DNA of 6,525 nt from Bacillota bacterium. GTDB lineage: Bacteria; Bacillota; Dethiobacteria; DTU022. Shown one piece after another: positions 1-4,508 of the stretch. A program made the position numbers and the translations under genes. Each line of letters opens with the position of its first letter. Position 1 is the stretch's first letter. The stretch is from positions 1 through 6,525 of the forward strand of contig JAAZIE010000163.1 in the NCBI GenBank assembly GCA_012510305.1, given 5' to 3'. Under the pieces are notes generated by a model. It ran no database searches. It was not told the origin of the DNA and saw only the letters and a list, made by a program, of their open reading frames with translations.

Positions 1-62
1 CCCGGGGTGACGGCAATGCGGTTTTCACCGGTCATTATCTCTTTAGGTACACCTATGATCAC
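1..62 (-). CDS. ald: Alanine dehydrogenase, N-terminal fragment (cut by window edge)
   Basis: Alanine dehydrogenase catalyses the reversible NAD-dependent oxidative deamination of L-alanine to pyruvate and ammonia in the cytoplasm. Only the first 20 codons are inside the window. They read MIIGVPKEI, then MTGENRIAVTP, which is the near-invariant N-terminus of the Ald family (typically MIIGVPKEIK..ENRVALTP); this stretch carries part of the pyruvate-binding region. The start is a GTG at 62-60, chosen because the family begins exactly at this Met and a good Shine-Dalgarno (GAGGTGA, 76-70) lies 7 nt upstream. The gene reads leftward, divergent from the radical SAM gene, and has its own promoter at 106-133. 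The related N-terminus of NAD(P) transhydrogenase alpha subunit is a weaker alternative. Family assignment rests on a short stretch but a very characteristic one. Confidence 0.85.
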   Translation of the reverse strand, partial: MIIGVPKEIMTGENRIAVTP

Positions 63-69
63 GCCGGTT

Positions 70-76
70 TCACCTC
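70..76 (-). promoter_or_regulatory. Ribosome binding site deciding the GTG start of ald
   Basis: On the minus strand the sequence is GAGGTGA, a near-complete match to the 16S anti-Shine-Dalgarno complement, 7 nt upstream of the GTG at 62-60. It supports the GTG as the real start of the alanine dehydrogenase gene. Confidence 0.75.
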
Positions 77-105
77 GCAAGGTTAAAATTAAATTATCTC
101 TCACC

Positions 106-133
106 ATCATAACACTGACCATAAATAGATCAA
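106..133 (-). promoter_or_regulatory. Probable sigma-A promoter of ald with extended -10
   Basis: On the minus strand a -35-like TTGATC (133-128) is followed by a 16-bp spacer and a -10 of TATGAT (111-106). The -10 is preceded by TG one base upstream (114-113), giving the extended form TGTTATGAT. This would place the transcript start near 99 and leave a leader of about 37 nt before the GTG of ald. The match is by eye; no start site has been mapped. Confidence 0.5.
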
Positions 134-174
134 CTGTTTTCAGGCGTTAATTTCTGGTCTGCCGGCCGATTGCT

Positions 175-207
175 CCGGGGTTTGCAGACAGGGGAATAAA
201 CCCCCGG
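175..207. repeat. Imperfect inverted repeat in the ald / radical SAM intergenic region
   Basis: CCGGGGTTT (175-183) is matched by AAACCCCCGG (198-207), an inverted repeat of 9 bp with one extra C in the right arm and a 14-bp centre. It sits just upstream of the extended -10 element at 220-228 and could be an operator for the rightward gene. It is not followed by a T run, so it does not look like a terminator. In this G+C-rich stretch chance is a real alternative. Confidence 0.35.
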
Positions 208-219
208 CGGCGAAATATT

Positions 220-228
220 TGGTATAGT
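220..228 (+). promoter_or_regulatory. Possible extended -10 promoter of the radical SAM gene
   Basis: TGGTATAGT fits an extended -10 (TGn followed by TATAGT, five of six matches to TATAAT). No good -35 exists at 16-18 bp upstream, which is tolerable for extended -10 promoters. Transcription would begin near 235, about 60 nt before the ATG. A second A+T-rich candidate, TAAAAT at 266-271, is closer to the gene but also lacks a -35. Confidence 0.35.
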
Positions 229-280
229 ATAGCAACAGCCGGGAAACGGCGGCGGCGCCCCGGGGTAAAATAATATTATG

Positions 281-291
281 AAAGAGTGATC
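281..291 (+). promoter_or_regulatory. Ribosome binding site of the radical SAM gene
   Basis: AAAGAGTGATC ends 5 nt before the ATG at 297. Its GTGATC part matches the 3' extension of the anti-Shine-Dalgarno complement and the AGAG part gives a partial core, so it is an unusual but plausible ribosome binding site that supports the 297 start. Confidence 0.55.
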
Positions 292-296
292 AGTTC

Positions 297-1181
297 ATGT
301 TTCCACTGCAATACGAGGGCGATATTTTTCGCCCGCCCAGCGAAGCGAGAAGCCTGATCCTGCAGGCAACGATCGGCTGCTCCCACAACCGGTGCACATT
401 TTGCGCCATGTACAAGCGAAAGAAATATCGCGAACGCGATCCCGACGAGCTGGAAAAAGAGATCGCCGTAGCCGGGAACACCTGGCCGCATACCAGGAGA
501 ATTTTTTTGGCCGACGGTAACGCTTTAACCCTTTCCACAAAAAAGCTGCAAAGAATCCTGGAGCTTTTAAACCGGGCTTTCCCCTACCTGGAGCGGGTTT
601 CCGTTTACGGCAACCCCCAGGACCTGCTGAAAAAAGATAGCGATGAGCTGACCCTGCTGCGCAATCTGAAGCTGGGGATGATCTACTTGGGAATTGAAAG
701 CGGCAGCGCCGCGCTGTTACGCGAGGTGAACAAGGGGGCGACCCCCGCTGAAATGGCCCGGGGGGCCAAAAGAGTTAAAGAAGCGGGCATTCCGCTTTCC
801 ATAACGGTAATCAACGGGCTCGCCGGGGGCGAAGGTTCGGCGGAGCATGCCCGGGAAAGCGCCCGCCTGCTCAACGAGATCGATCCGGAGTATCTGGGGC
901 TGCTCAGCCTGATGATCATACCGGGCACCATCCTTTACCGCCGGGTGGAGGCAGGCCGGCTCACCCCGCTGGGGCCCTGGGAGATGCTCAGGGAGATCCG
1001 GATGATGGTCGCTCACCTCGATTTAAGCAGCTGCATCTTTCGGGCCAACCATGCCTCCAATTATCTGCCGCTGAAGGCGGTTTTGTCGCGGGACCGGGAG
1101 GCCCTTCTGACAGCCCTGGATGGAGTTCTTCAAAAAAAGGCACCCGGCATGCTGAGAGACGAGCATCATCGCCTGCTCTAG
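297..1181 (+). CDS. Radical SAM protein of unknown function, CX4CX2C type
   Basis: This 294-residue protein should bind a [4Fe-4S] cluster and S-adenosylmethionine and start radical chemistry; its substrate cannot be told from the sequence. The cluster motif is C28-x4-C33-x2-C36 in the stretch IGCSHNRCTFCAMYK, with an aromatic residue before the last Cys as usual in the superfamily, but with one residue more than the classical CX3CX2C. Further superfamily marks are ADGNALTL (72-79), consistent with the second barrel strand, and GIESG (132-136), the SAM-contacting glutamate motif. The C-terminal NHASNYLPLK (251-260) is, from memory, shared by relatives of this unnamed family. There is no B12-binding, TRAM or SPASM domain. 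The length fits a minimal single-domain enzyme. It stands alone on the plus strand, divergent from ald and convergent with the AMP ligase gene, so context gives no pathway. The ATG start is supported by the site at 281-291. The superfamily is secure; the function is unknown. Confidence 0.88.
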   Translation: MFPLQYEGDIFRPPSEARSLILQATIGCSHNRCTFCAMYKRKKYRERDPDELEKEIAVAGNTWPHTRRIFLADGNALTLSTKKLQRILELLNRAFPYLERVSVYGNPQDLLKKDSDELTLLRNLKLGMIYLGIESGSAALLREVNKGATPAEMARGAKRVKEAGIPLSITVINGLAGGEGSAEHARESARLLNEIDPEYLGLLSLMIIPGTILYRRVEAGRLTPLGPWEMLREIRMMVAHLDLSSCIFRANHASNYLPLKAVLSRDREALLTALDGVLQKKAPGMLRDEHHRLL

Positions 1182-1189
1182 CCGGGTGC
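1132..1189 (-). terminator. Rho-independent terminator of the carbamate kinase / AMP ligase unit, inside the radical SAM 3' end
   Basis: Read on the minus strand, GCACCCGGC (1189-1181) pairs perfectly with GCCGGGTGC (1148-1140). An inner ATGCT/AGCAT stem (1166-1162 with 1153-1149) closes an 8-nt loop, and a 14-nt bulge lies on the upstream side. The hairpin is followed at once by C and seven T (1138-1132). It lies about 50 nt after the AMP ligase stop. The T run and most of the stem are within the last 17 codons of the convergent radical SAM gene. On the plus strand the same hairpin lacks a T run. Confidence 0.6.
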
Positions 1190-1237
1190 GAGATGTTTAA
1201 TAAACTATAAAGATGATTATGACCATAAAACGGCCGC

Positions 1238-2965
1238 TCACTCTACCGTTTCAAATTCCCGGTTAAGGTATCTTTTACGGCAAAGGCTACGCTGCAGCTT
1301 TCCTGAACTGGTTTTTGGCAGCGTCCCCGGCCCGGTTAAAACAATATCGCGCGGTGGAACCTCGCAGATCTCGATGACCCGGCGGCGGATCGCCCGGTGC
1401 AATTCGCCCGGGTCGGCGCTGCGTATTTCCGCCACCACCACGATCGCTTCTTTGCGGCGGTCTCCTTCCACGCTGAAGGCGATCACGTTTCCCGTACGCA
1501 CCCCTTCGATCATCCCCACGGCACGCTCAATATCTTCGGGATAGATATTTCGTCCCGAAATGATGATCAGATCCTTGATCCTGCCGCAGACGACCAGCTC
1601 CGGCGAACCGCCATCCGGCCCGGCCACGTAGTAGGCGAGGTCCCCGGTACGAAGCCATTCGCCCCGGAAAAGAGCGGCACTCATCTCCGGATCTCCGTAG
1701 TAGCCGGTTGTAACAGATGTCCCCCGCAGCTCCAGCTCTCCCACCTCGCGCTCACCCAGGGGCTCGCCGGTGGCGGGATCGCAGATGCGCATCTCCAGCC
1801 CGGGCACCGGGCTCCCCAGCAGCGGCAACCGGCGGGTTGTAGGCGCCTCCGGCGCCGCCGGCTCGGCCAGGCCTTTGTTCTCCAGAACCGATCGGTCAAC
1901 CGCATCGCAGACCATCCCCCGCATGGGCGGGGGGAAAGTACCGCCGATGGCCACTTCGGCCATGCCGAAAGCGCAGAATTCAGCGCCGGGCCTGAAGCCG
2001 TGCGGCACCGCCGCGGCGACAAAGTTCTCCACGGTATACGGATCCACCGGCTCGGCACCGTTGAGCGCAATGCGCAGGGCGGAAAGGTCCAGCATCTCAC
2101 CGGTGTCGCTTAACCGGTTCAAAGCCCGGCCGGCCAGGGCCCAGGAAAAGTTCGGTCCCGCAGTTATGGTAGCCCGGTACTCGCTCAACCAGCGCATCCA
2201 GTCCGCCGGCCGCCCCGTAAAATCCAGCGGCGAAGCCAGAACCAGAGAGCAGCCCACCGTCATCGAAACGGTAAGCATGCCGATAAGGCCCATATCATGG
2301 TACAGCGGCAGCCAGGAGACAATGATATCCTGCGGTGTCACCGCTGCTGCTTCGATCATCCCGTCGATATTGGCTCCGATGACATGATCGGGCAGCATGA
2401 CCCCTTTGGGGTCTGCGGTGGAACCGGAGGTAAACTGCAGCACGGCCAACCGGCGGGGATCGTCCTTTACCGGTTTGAGATCCCCTGCTGAAAGAAGCCC
2501 CGCCGCTTCAGGCTCCAGTTCGTCGAGCACAATTATGGCCGGATCCTCCGGGGCGGCTGTATAATAAGCGGCCATCCCGGGATCGATGAGCAGCAGGGAG
2601 ACATCGCCGTTGCGCATAAGCGCCCGCGTCTGCACCATGAACTCCTCTACAGAGCTGAAGCGGAGCGGTATGGGCAGCACGATGACGCAACCTCCGGCCA
2701 GCCAGATTGCCTGGATCGCCGTCACCAGGGTTCTGGTAGTGGGGCCCAGGACAGCAACATGATCACCCGGGGCCAGGCCGCGGGATTGCAGAGTGGCGGC
2801 AACTGCGCGGGCCTCCTCATGCAGCTGCCCCCAGGGCAGGTAAATGGGATCTGATTCCGGCTCGCCGGCAGCGGCACCGATAAAGGTAACCCCGTGAAGA
2901 CCCGCCGCCGCGCGGCAAATACGCGGCACCAGCGGTTCGGCTGGCGAGGTAAACCGTTCCTTCAT
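1238..2965 (-). CDS. Fatty acyl-AMP ligase-like adenylate-forming enzyme
   Basis: A 575-residue member of the ANL (AMP-binding) superfamily, which activates a carboxylic acid with ATP to an acyl-adenylate. Visible core motifs, in order: TSGSTADPKG (179-188, phosphate-binding loop), SWLPLYHDMGLIG (217-229), FGMAEVA (333-339, adenine/acyl pocket), TGD with D442 (ribose), GRIKDLIIISGRN (461-473, hinge into the C-terminal domain) and KTSSGK with the adenylation lysine K556. SWLPLYHDMGLIG, the region around 352-390 (VCDAVDRSVLE then RRLPLLGSPVPG) and the RIKDLII hinge resemble fatty acyl-AMP ligases (FadD32/FAAL type) more than acyl-CoA synthetases. Those enzymes hand the acyl group to an acyl carrier protein, yet no carrier or polyketide synthase is visible. 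Start: ATG at 2965 with GGGAGGG 5 nt upstream. The frame is open 38 codons further, to a GTG overlapping the carbamate kinase end, but that extension does not resemble the family. It follows carbamate kinase by 88 nt and probably shares its transcript. Adenylation is secure; FAAL versus CoA ligase is less so. Confidence 0.85.
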   Translation of the reverse strand: MKERFTSPAEPLVPRICRAAAGLHGVTFIGAAAGEPESDPIYLPWGQLHEEARAVAATLQSRGLAPGDHVAVLGPTTRTLVTAIQAIWLAGGCVIVLPIPLRFSSVEEFMVQTRALMRNGDVSLLLIDPGMAAYYTAAPEDPAIIVLDELEPEAAGLLSAGDLKPVKDDPRRLAVLQFTSGSTADPKGVMLPDHVIGANIDGMIEAAAVTPQDIIVSWLPLYHDMGLIGMLTVSMTVGCSLVLASPLDFTGRPADWMRWLSEYRATITAGPNFSWALAGRALNRLSDTGEMLDLSALRIALNGAEPVDPYTVENFVAAAVPHGFRPGAEFCAFGMAEVAIGGTFPPPMRGMVCDAVDRSVLENKGLAEPAAPEAPTTRRLPLLGSPVPGLEMRICDPATGEPLGEREVGELELRGTSVTTGYYGDPEMSAALFRGEWLRTGDLAYYVAGPDGGSPELVVCGRIKDLIIISGRNIYPEDIERAVGMIEGVRTGNVIAFSVEGDRRKEAIVVVAEIRSADPGELHRAIRRRVIEICEVPPRDIVLTGPGTLPKTSSGKLQRSLCRKRYLNREFETVE

Positions 2966-2970
2966 AGAAT

Positions 2971-2977
2971 CCCTCCC
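2971..2977 (-). promoter_or_regulatory. Ribosome binding site deciding the AMP ligase start
   Basis: On the minus strand GGGAGGG lies 5 nt upstream of the ATG at 2965-2963. It is much stronger than the AAAAGG preceding the upstream in-frame GTG at 3079 and so favours the shorter, 575-residue product. Confidence 0.75.
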
Positions 2978-3001
2978 AGTTAATTGTGCGGGGAGAACAT
3001 T

Positions 3002-3049
3002 AAAAAAAGCTTCAGCAGAGGCGGGTAAACACCTCCCTCGGGAACAGCT
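3002..3049 (-). terminator. Possible attenuator or weak terminator between carbamate kinase and AMP ligase
   Basis: On the minus strand GAGGTG (3035-3030) can pair with CGCCTC (3023-3018), including one G-U pair. An outer AGCT...AGCT stem (3049-3046 with 3011-3008) extends the structure to the edge of a run of seven T (3008-3002). The T run follows the carbamate kinase stop by about 45 nt and ends 36 nt before the AMP ligase ATG, leaving little room for a separate promoter. Partial read-through is therefore likely. The stem is not strong, and the outer helix needs a bulge and overlaps the first T. Confidence 0.35.
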
Positions 3050-3053
3050 CAAT

Positions 3054-4082
3054 TTATCCCGGCGAACCGTCTGCAGCACCCGACCTTTTGATGATCGTTC
3101 CGGTTTTCCCCTCCGCGCCGGAGAGCGCGTCTTCCAGGGATGTAATCACGGCCTTACCGCCCCCGCTCTCAACAAACCGGATCGCCGCCAGCACCTTGGG
3201 GCCCATGCTGCCGGGCTGAAAGTGTCCCTGACGGTGGTATTCTTTTGCTTCCGCCAGCGAAATTTCCCCCAACTTCTGCTCCTGCGGTGTCCGGTAATTG
3301 ATCTTGGCATGTTTTACATCGGTAAGAATGAGCAGCGTATCGGCAGCCACCGCCCGAGCCACTTCCTGTGCCACCAGGTCTTTTTCAACCACCGCATCCA
3401 CCCCGGCCACGGTTCCCCCGGAGTTCCGGGCCACCGGCGTGCCGCCTCCTCCGGAGACGATCACGTTGACATCCTTTTTGATCAGCAGCTTGACCGCCTT
3501 GATCTCGGGAATCTCCAGCGGCTCCGGCGAGGGCACCACCCTGCGCCAGCCCCTGCCGCCGTCTTCTTTCCAGGTCTCGCCCTTTTCGGTCATCGCTTTT
3601 AACGCCTCTTCTTCACTGTAGAAACTGCCGATCGGTTTTGTGGGATCGCGAAAAGCGGCGCTTTCCTGATCAACCAGCGTCTGACAGATCATCGTCACCA
3701 CCGTCTTGGGGCATCCGGCCAGAACCAGCTCGTTGTGCATGGCCTGCTGGATCATCACCCCTATTTGCGCCTGGGACATGGCCCCGCAAATATACAGCGG
3801 CATCTCCGGAAGACCGGCCTGAACACCCAGTTCCTGCTGCCGAAAGATTCTTCCCACCTGGGGTCCGTTGCCGTGAGTGATGATCAGCTGCTTGCCTTCG
3901 CAGATCAACCGGGCCAGCTGGACTGCGGTATGGCCGATGTTCGTCATCTGTTCAGCAAAGGTGCCCTTTTCTCCCGGCTTTAGAATTGCGTTACCCCCCA
4001 GGGCCACCACAATCGTTTCTTTGCCGGAAGGGTCTCCGGGCACCGTTGTTGTTGAGTTTACCGTCTTAATCTGCGAATGCAA
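3054..4082 (-). CDS. arcC: Carbamate kinase
   Basis: Catalyses ATP + carbamate = ADP + carbamoyl phosphate, usually working in the ATP-forming direction at the end of arginine, agmatine or purine/allantoin breakdown; cytoplasmic, normally a dimer. The 342-residue protein shows the whole amino-acid-kinase fold signature: VVALGGNAIL (25-34), HGNGPQVG (70-77), PTKPIGSFY (147-155, in the subdomain specific to carbamate kinases), SGGGGTPV (210-217), GVDAVVEKDL (227-236, with the EKD lysine), LTDV (253-256) and GSMGPKV (291-297). The family is usually near 310 residues; the extra length is mainly a Ser/Thr-rich N-terminus of about 20 residues and a short C-terminal tail. The start is a TTG at 4082 behind GGAGGAGAGGT; there is no ATG before codon 46, which is inside the conserved domain. 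No arginine deiminase or ornithine carbamoyltransferase gene lies within the window, so the source of carbamoyl phosphate is open. It leads a likely two-gene unit with the AMP ligase. Confidence 0.93.
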   Translation of the reverse strand: MHSQIKTVNSTTTVPGDPSGKETIVVALGGNAILKPGEKGTFAEQMTNIGHTAVQLARLICEGKQLIITHGNGPQVGRIFRQQELGVQAGLPEMPLYICGAMSQAQIGVMIQQAMHNELVLAGCPKTVVTMICQTLVDQESAAFRDPTKPIGSFYSEEEALKAMTEKGETWKEDGGRGWRRVVPSPEPLEIPEIKAVKLLIKKDVNVIVSGGGGTPVARNSGGTVAGVDAVVEKDLVAQEVARAVAADTLLILTDVKHAKINYRTPQEQKLGEISLAEAKEYHRQGHFQPGSMGPKVLAAIRFVESGGGKAVITSLEDALSGAEGKTGTIIKRSGAADGSPG

Positions 4083-4086
4083 GTTT

Positions 4087-4097
4087 ACCTCTCCTCC
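4087..4097 (-). promoter_or_regulatory. Ribosome binding site supporting the TTG start of carbamate kinase
   Basis: On the minus strand GGAGGAGAGGT ends 4 nt before the TTG at 4082-4080. GGAGG (4097-4093) is 10 nt away and AGAGGT (4092-4087) is 4 nt away, so two overlapping Shine-Dalgarno registers are available. There is no comparable site before any later in-frame start. Confidence 0.7.
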
Positions 4098-4111
4098 ACC
4101 GTTATTTTATC

Positions 4112-4126
4112 TGTTTACTGCAAATT
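4112..4126 (-). promoter_or_regulatory. Candidate CodY box in the carbamate kinase leader
   Basis: On the minus strand AATTTGCAGTAAACA matches the CodY consensus AATTTTCWGAAAATT at 11 of 15 positions. It lies between the putative promoter (4154-4182) and the ribosome binding site, where a bound repressor could block transcription. CodY sites with three or four mismatches are known to be functional in Bacillus, but this match is by eye and the local A+T richness raises the chance of a random hit. Confidence 0.3.
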
Positions 4127-4153
4127 ATTACCTGAAGCCCTCTATTTCAACCT

Positions 4154-4182
4154 ATCTTACTACCCGCCCGCCGAGCAATCAA
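4154..4182 (-). promoter_or_regulatory. Possible sigma-A promoter of the carbamate kinase unit
   Basis: On the minus strand TTGATT (4182-4177) is separated by exactly 17 bp from TAAGAT (4159-4154); each hexamer matches the consensus at four of six positions. It lies after the hairpins that follow the ferredoxin gene and would give a leader of about 65 nt before the TTG start. Other A+T-rich -10-like stretches exist nearby (TATAAA at 4194-4189), so the choice is tentative. Confidence 0.4.
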
Positions 4183-4196
4183 GTTTTTTTTATACA

Positions 4197-4237
4197 ACCG
4201 GCCCCGTCCGCGGCGTTAAGCCGCAGGAGGGGCCGGT
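4197..4237. repeat. Strong hairpin between the ferredoxin terminator and the carbamate kinase promoter
   Basis: ACCGGCCCC (4197-4205) is perfectly complementary to GGGGCCGGT (4229-4237). Inside, GCGGC (4210-4214) pairs with GCCGC (4220-4224) around a GTTAA loop, and TCC/GGA (4207-4209 with 4226-4228) can also pair, giving about 17 bp with two single-base bulges. It has an A/T run on each side, but neither strand has a T run on its 3' side: the plus strand is followed by CAAAAATAA and the minus strand by TGTATAAAAAAAA. It is therefore not a classical terminator. It starts one base after the T run of the ferredoxin terminator, so it may back up that terminator, protect an RNA end, or be a protein-binding palindrome. 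Confidence 0.7.
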
Positions 4238-4238
4238 C

Positions 4239-4280
4239 AAAAATAACCGCGCCGCCTGAATCTTTTCGGCTTGGCTGCGC
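4239..4280 (-). terminator. Rho-independent terminator after the ferredoxin gene
   Basis: On the minus strand GCGCAGCC (4280-4273) pairs with GGCGGCGC (4256-4249) with one A-G mismatch and a 16-nt loop. GGTTATTTTTG follows, a U-rich tail at 4246-4239. The hairpin begins right after the ferredoxin stop codon (4284-4282) and would end the symporter-ferredoxin transcript. A second, stronger hairpin follows immediately at 4237-4197. Confidence 0.55.
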
Positions 4281-4281
4281 C

Positions 4282-4467
4282 TTACCCGGTGATGATGATC
4301 GCCTCGGTGGGACACTCTTCCGCCGCCTCCCGGCAGCACTCCCACATTTCCTCGGGGATCTCATCCACCGAAACAAAAGCCTGCTCGTCACCCAGTTGAA
4401 ATATCTCCGGGCAAAGATCGGCGCAGAGTCCGCAGTAAATACATTCCTCGTTCACATATGCTTCCAT
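4282..4467 (-). CDS. Small single-cluster [4Fe-4S] ferredoxin
   Basis: A 61-residue soluble electron carrier. The cluster ligands should be C9, C12, C15 (CIYCGLC) and C52 in CPTEAI near the C-terminus. C19, in CP, and C44 or C45 correspond in position to the pair that forms a disulfide in the Thermotoga maritima type of single-cluster ferredoxin. The middle region (EIFQLGDEQAFV, then an acidic helix ending in CCREAAEEC) also follows that type, in which the second cluster of the 2[4Fe-4S] ancestor has been lost. The protein is strongly acidic, as ferredoxins are. Start: ATG at 4467 with GGGGGAG (4479-4473) 5 nt upstream. It lies 41 nt after the symporter gene, on the same strand with no terminator between, so it is probably co-transcribed. 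No partner oxidoreductase is encoded in the window, so its electron donor and acceptor are unknown. The family is certain. Confidence 0.93.
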   Translation of the reverse strand: MEAYVNEECIYCGLCADLCPEIFQLGDEQAFVSVDEIPEEMWECCREAAEECPTEAIIITG

Positions 4468-4508
4468 GACCGCTCCCCCAGTCCTTGATCAATAGCATTA
4501 CTATGGCC

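Noticed and set aside
134..150. TTTTCAG near the ald promoter as a CodY half site
   Set aside because: Only about 8 of 15 positions fit the CodY consensus, and the second half of the site is absent.
1195..1205. GTTTAATAAAC dyad between the convergent genes as a terminator for the radical SAM gene
   Set aside because: The arms are only 5 bp of mostly A-T pairs and no T run follows on the plus strand.
1397..2113. Long plus-strand open frame (238 codons) opposite the AMP ligase gene
   Set aside because: It lies wholly antisense to a gene with clear family motifs, its product is His/Arg/Pro-rich without any recognisable domain, and it has no ribosome site; it is a shadow of G+C-rich coding DNA.
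2966..3079. Extension of the AMP ligase to a GTG at 3079 overlapping carbamate kinase
   Set aside because: The 38 added residues do not resemble the family, they span the possible attenuator, and the ATG at 2965 has a much better ribosome site.
3877..4488. Plus-strand open frame (203 codons) crossing the carbamate kinase start, the hairpins and the ferredoxin gene
   Set aside because: It runs antisense through two well-supported genes and a structured intergenic region, and its product resembles nothing; no ribosome site supports it.
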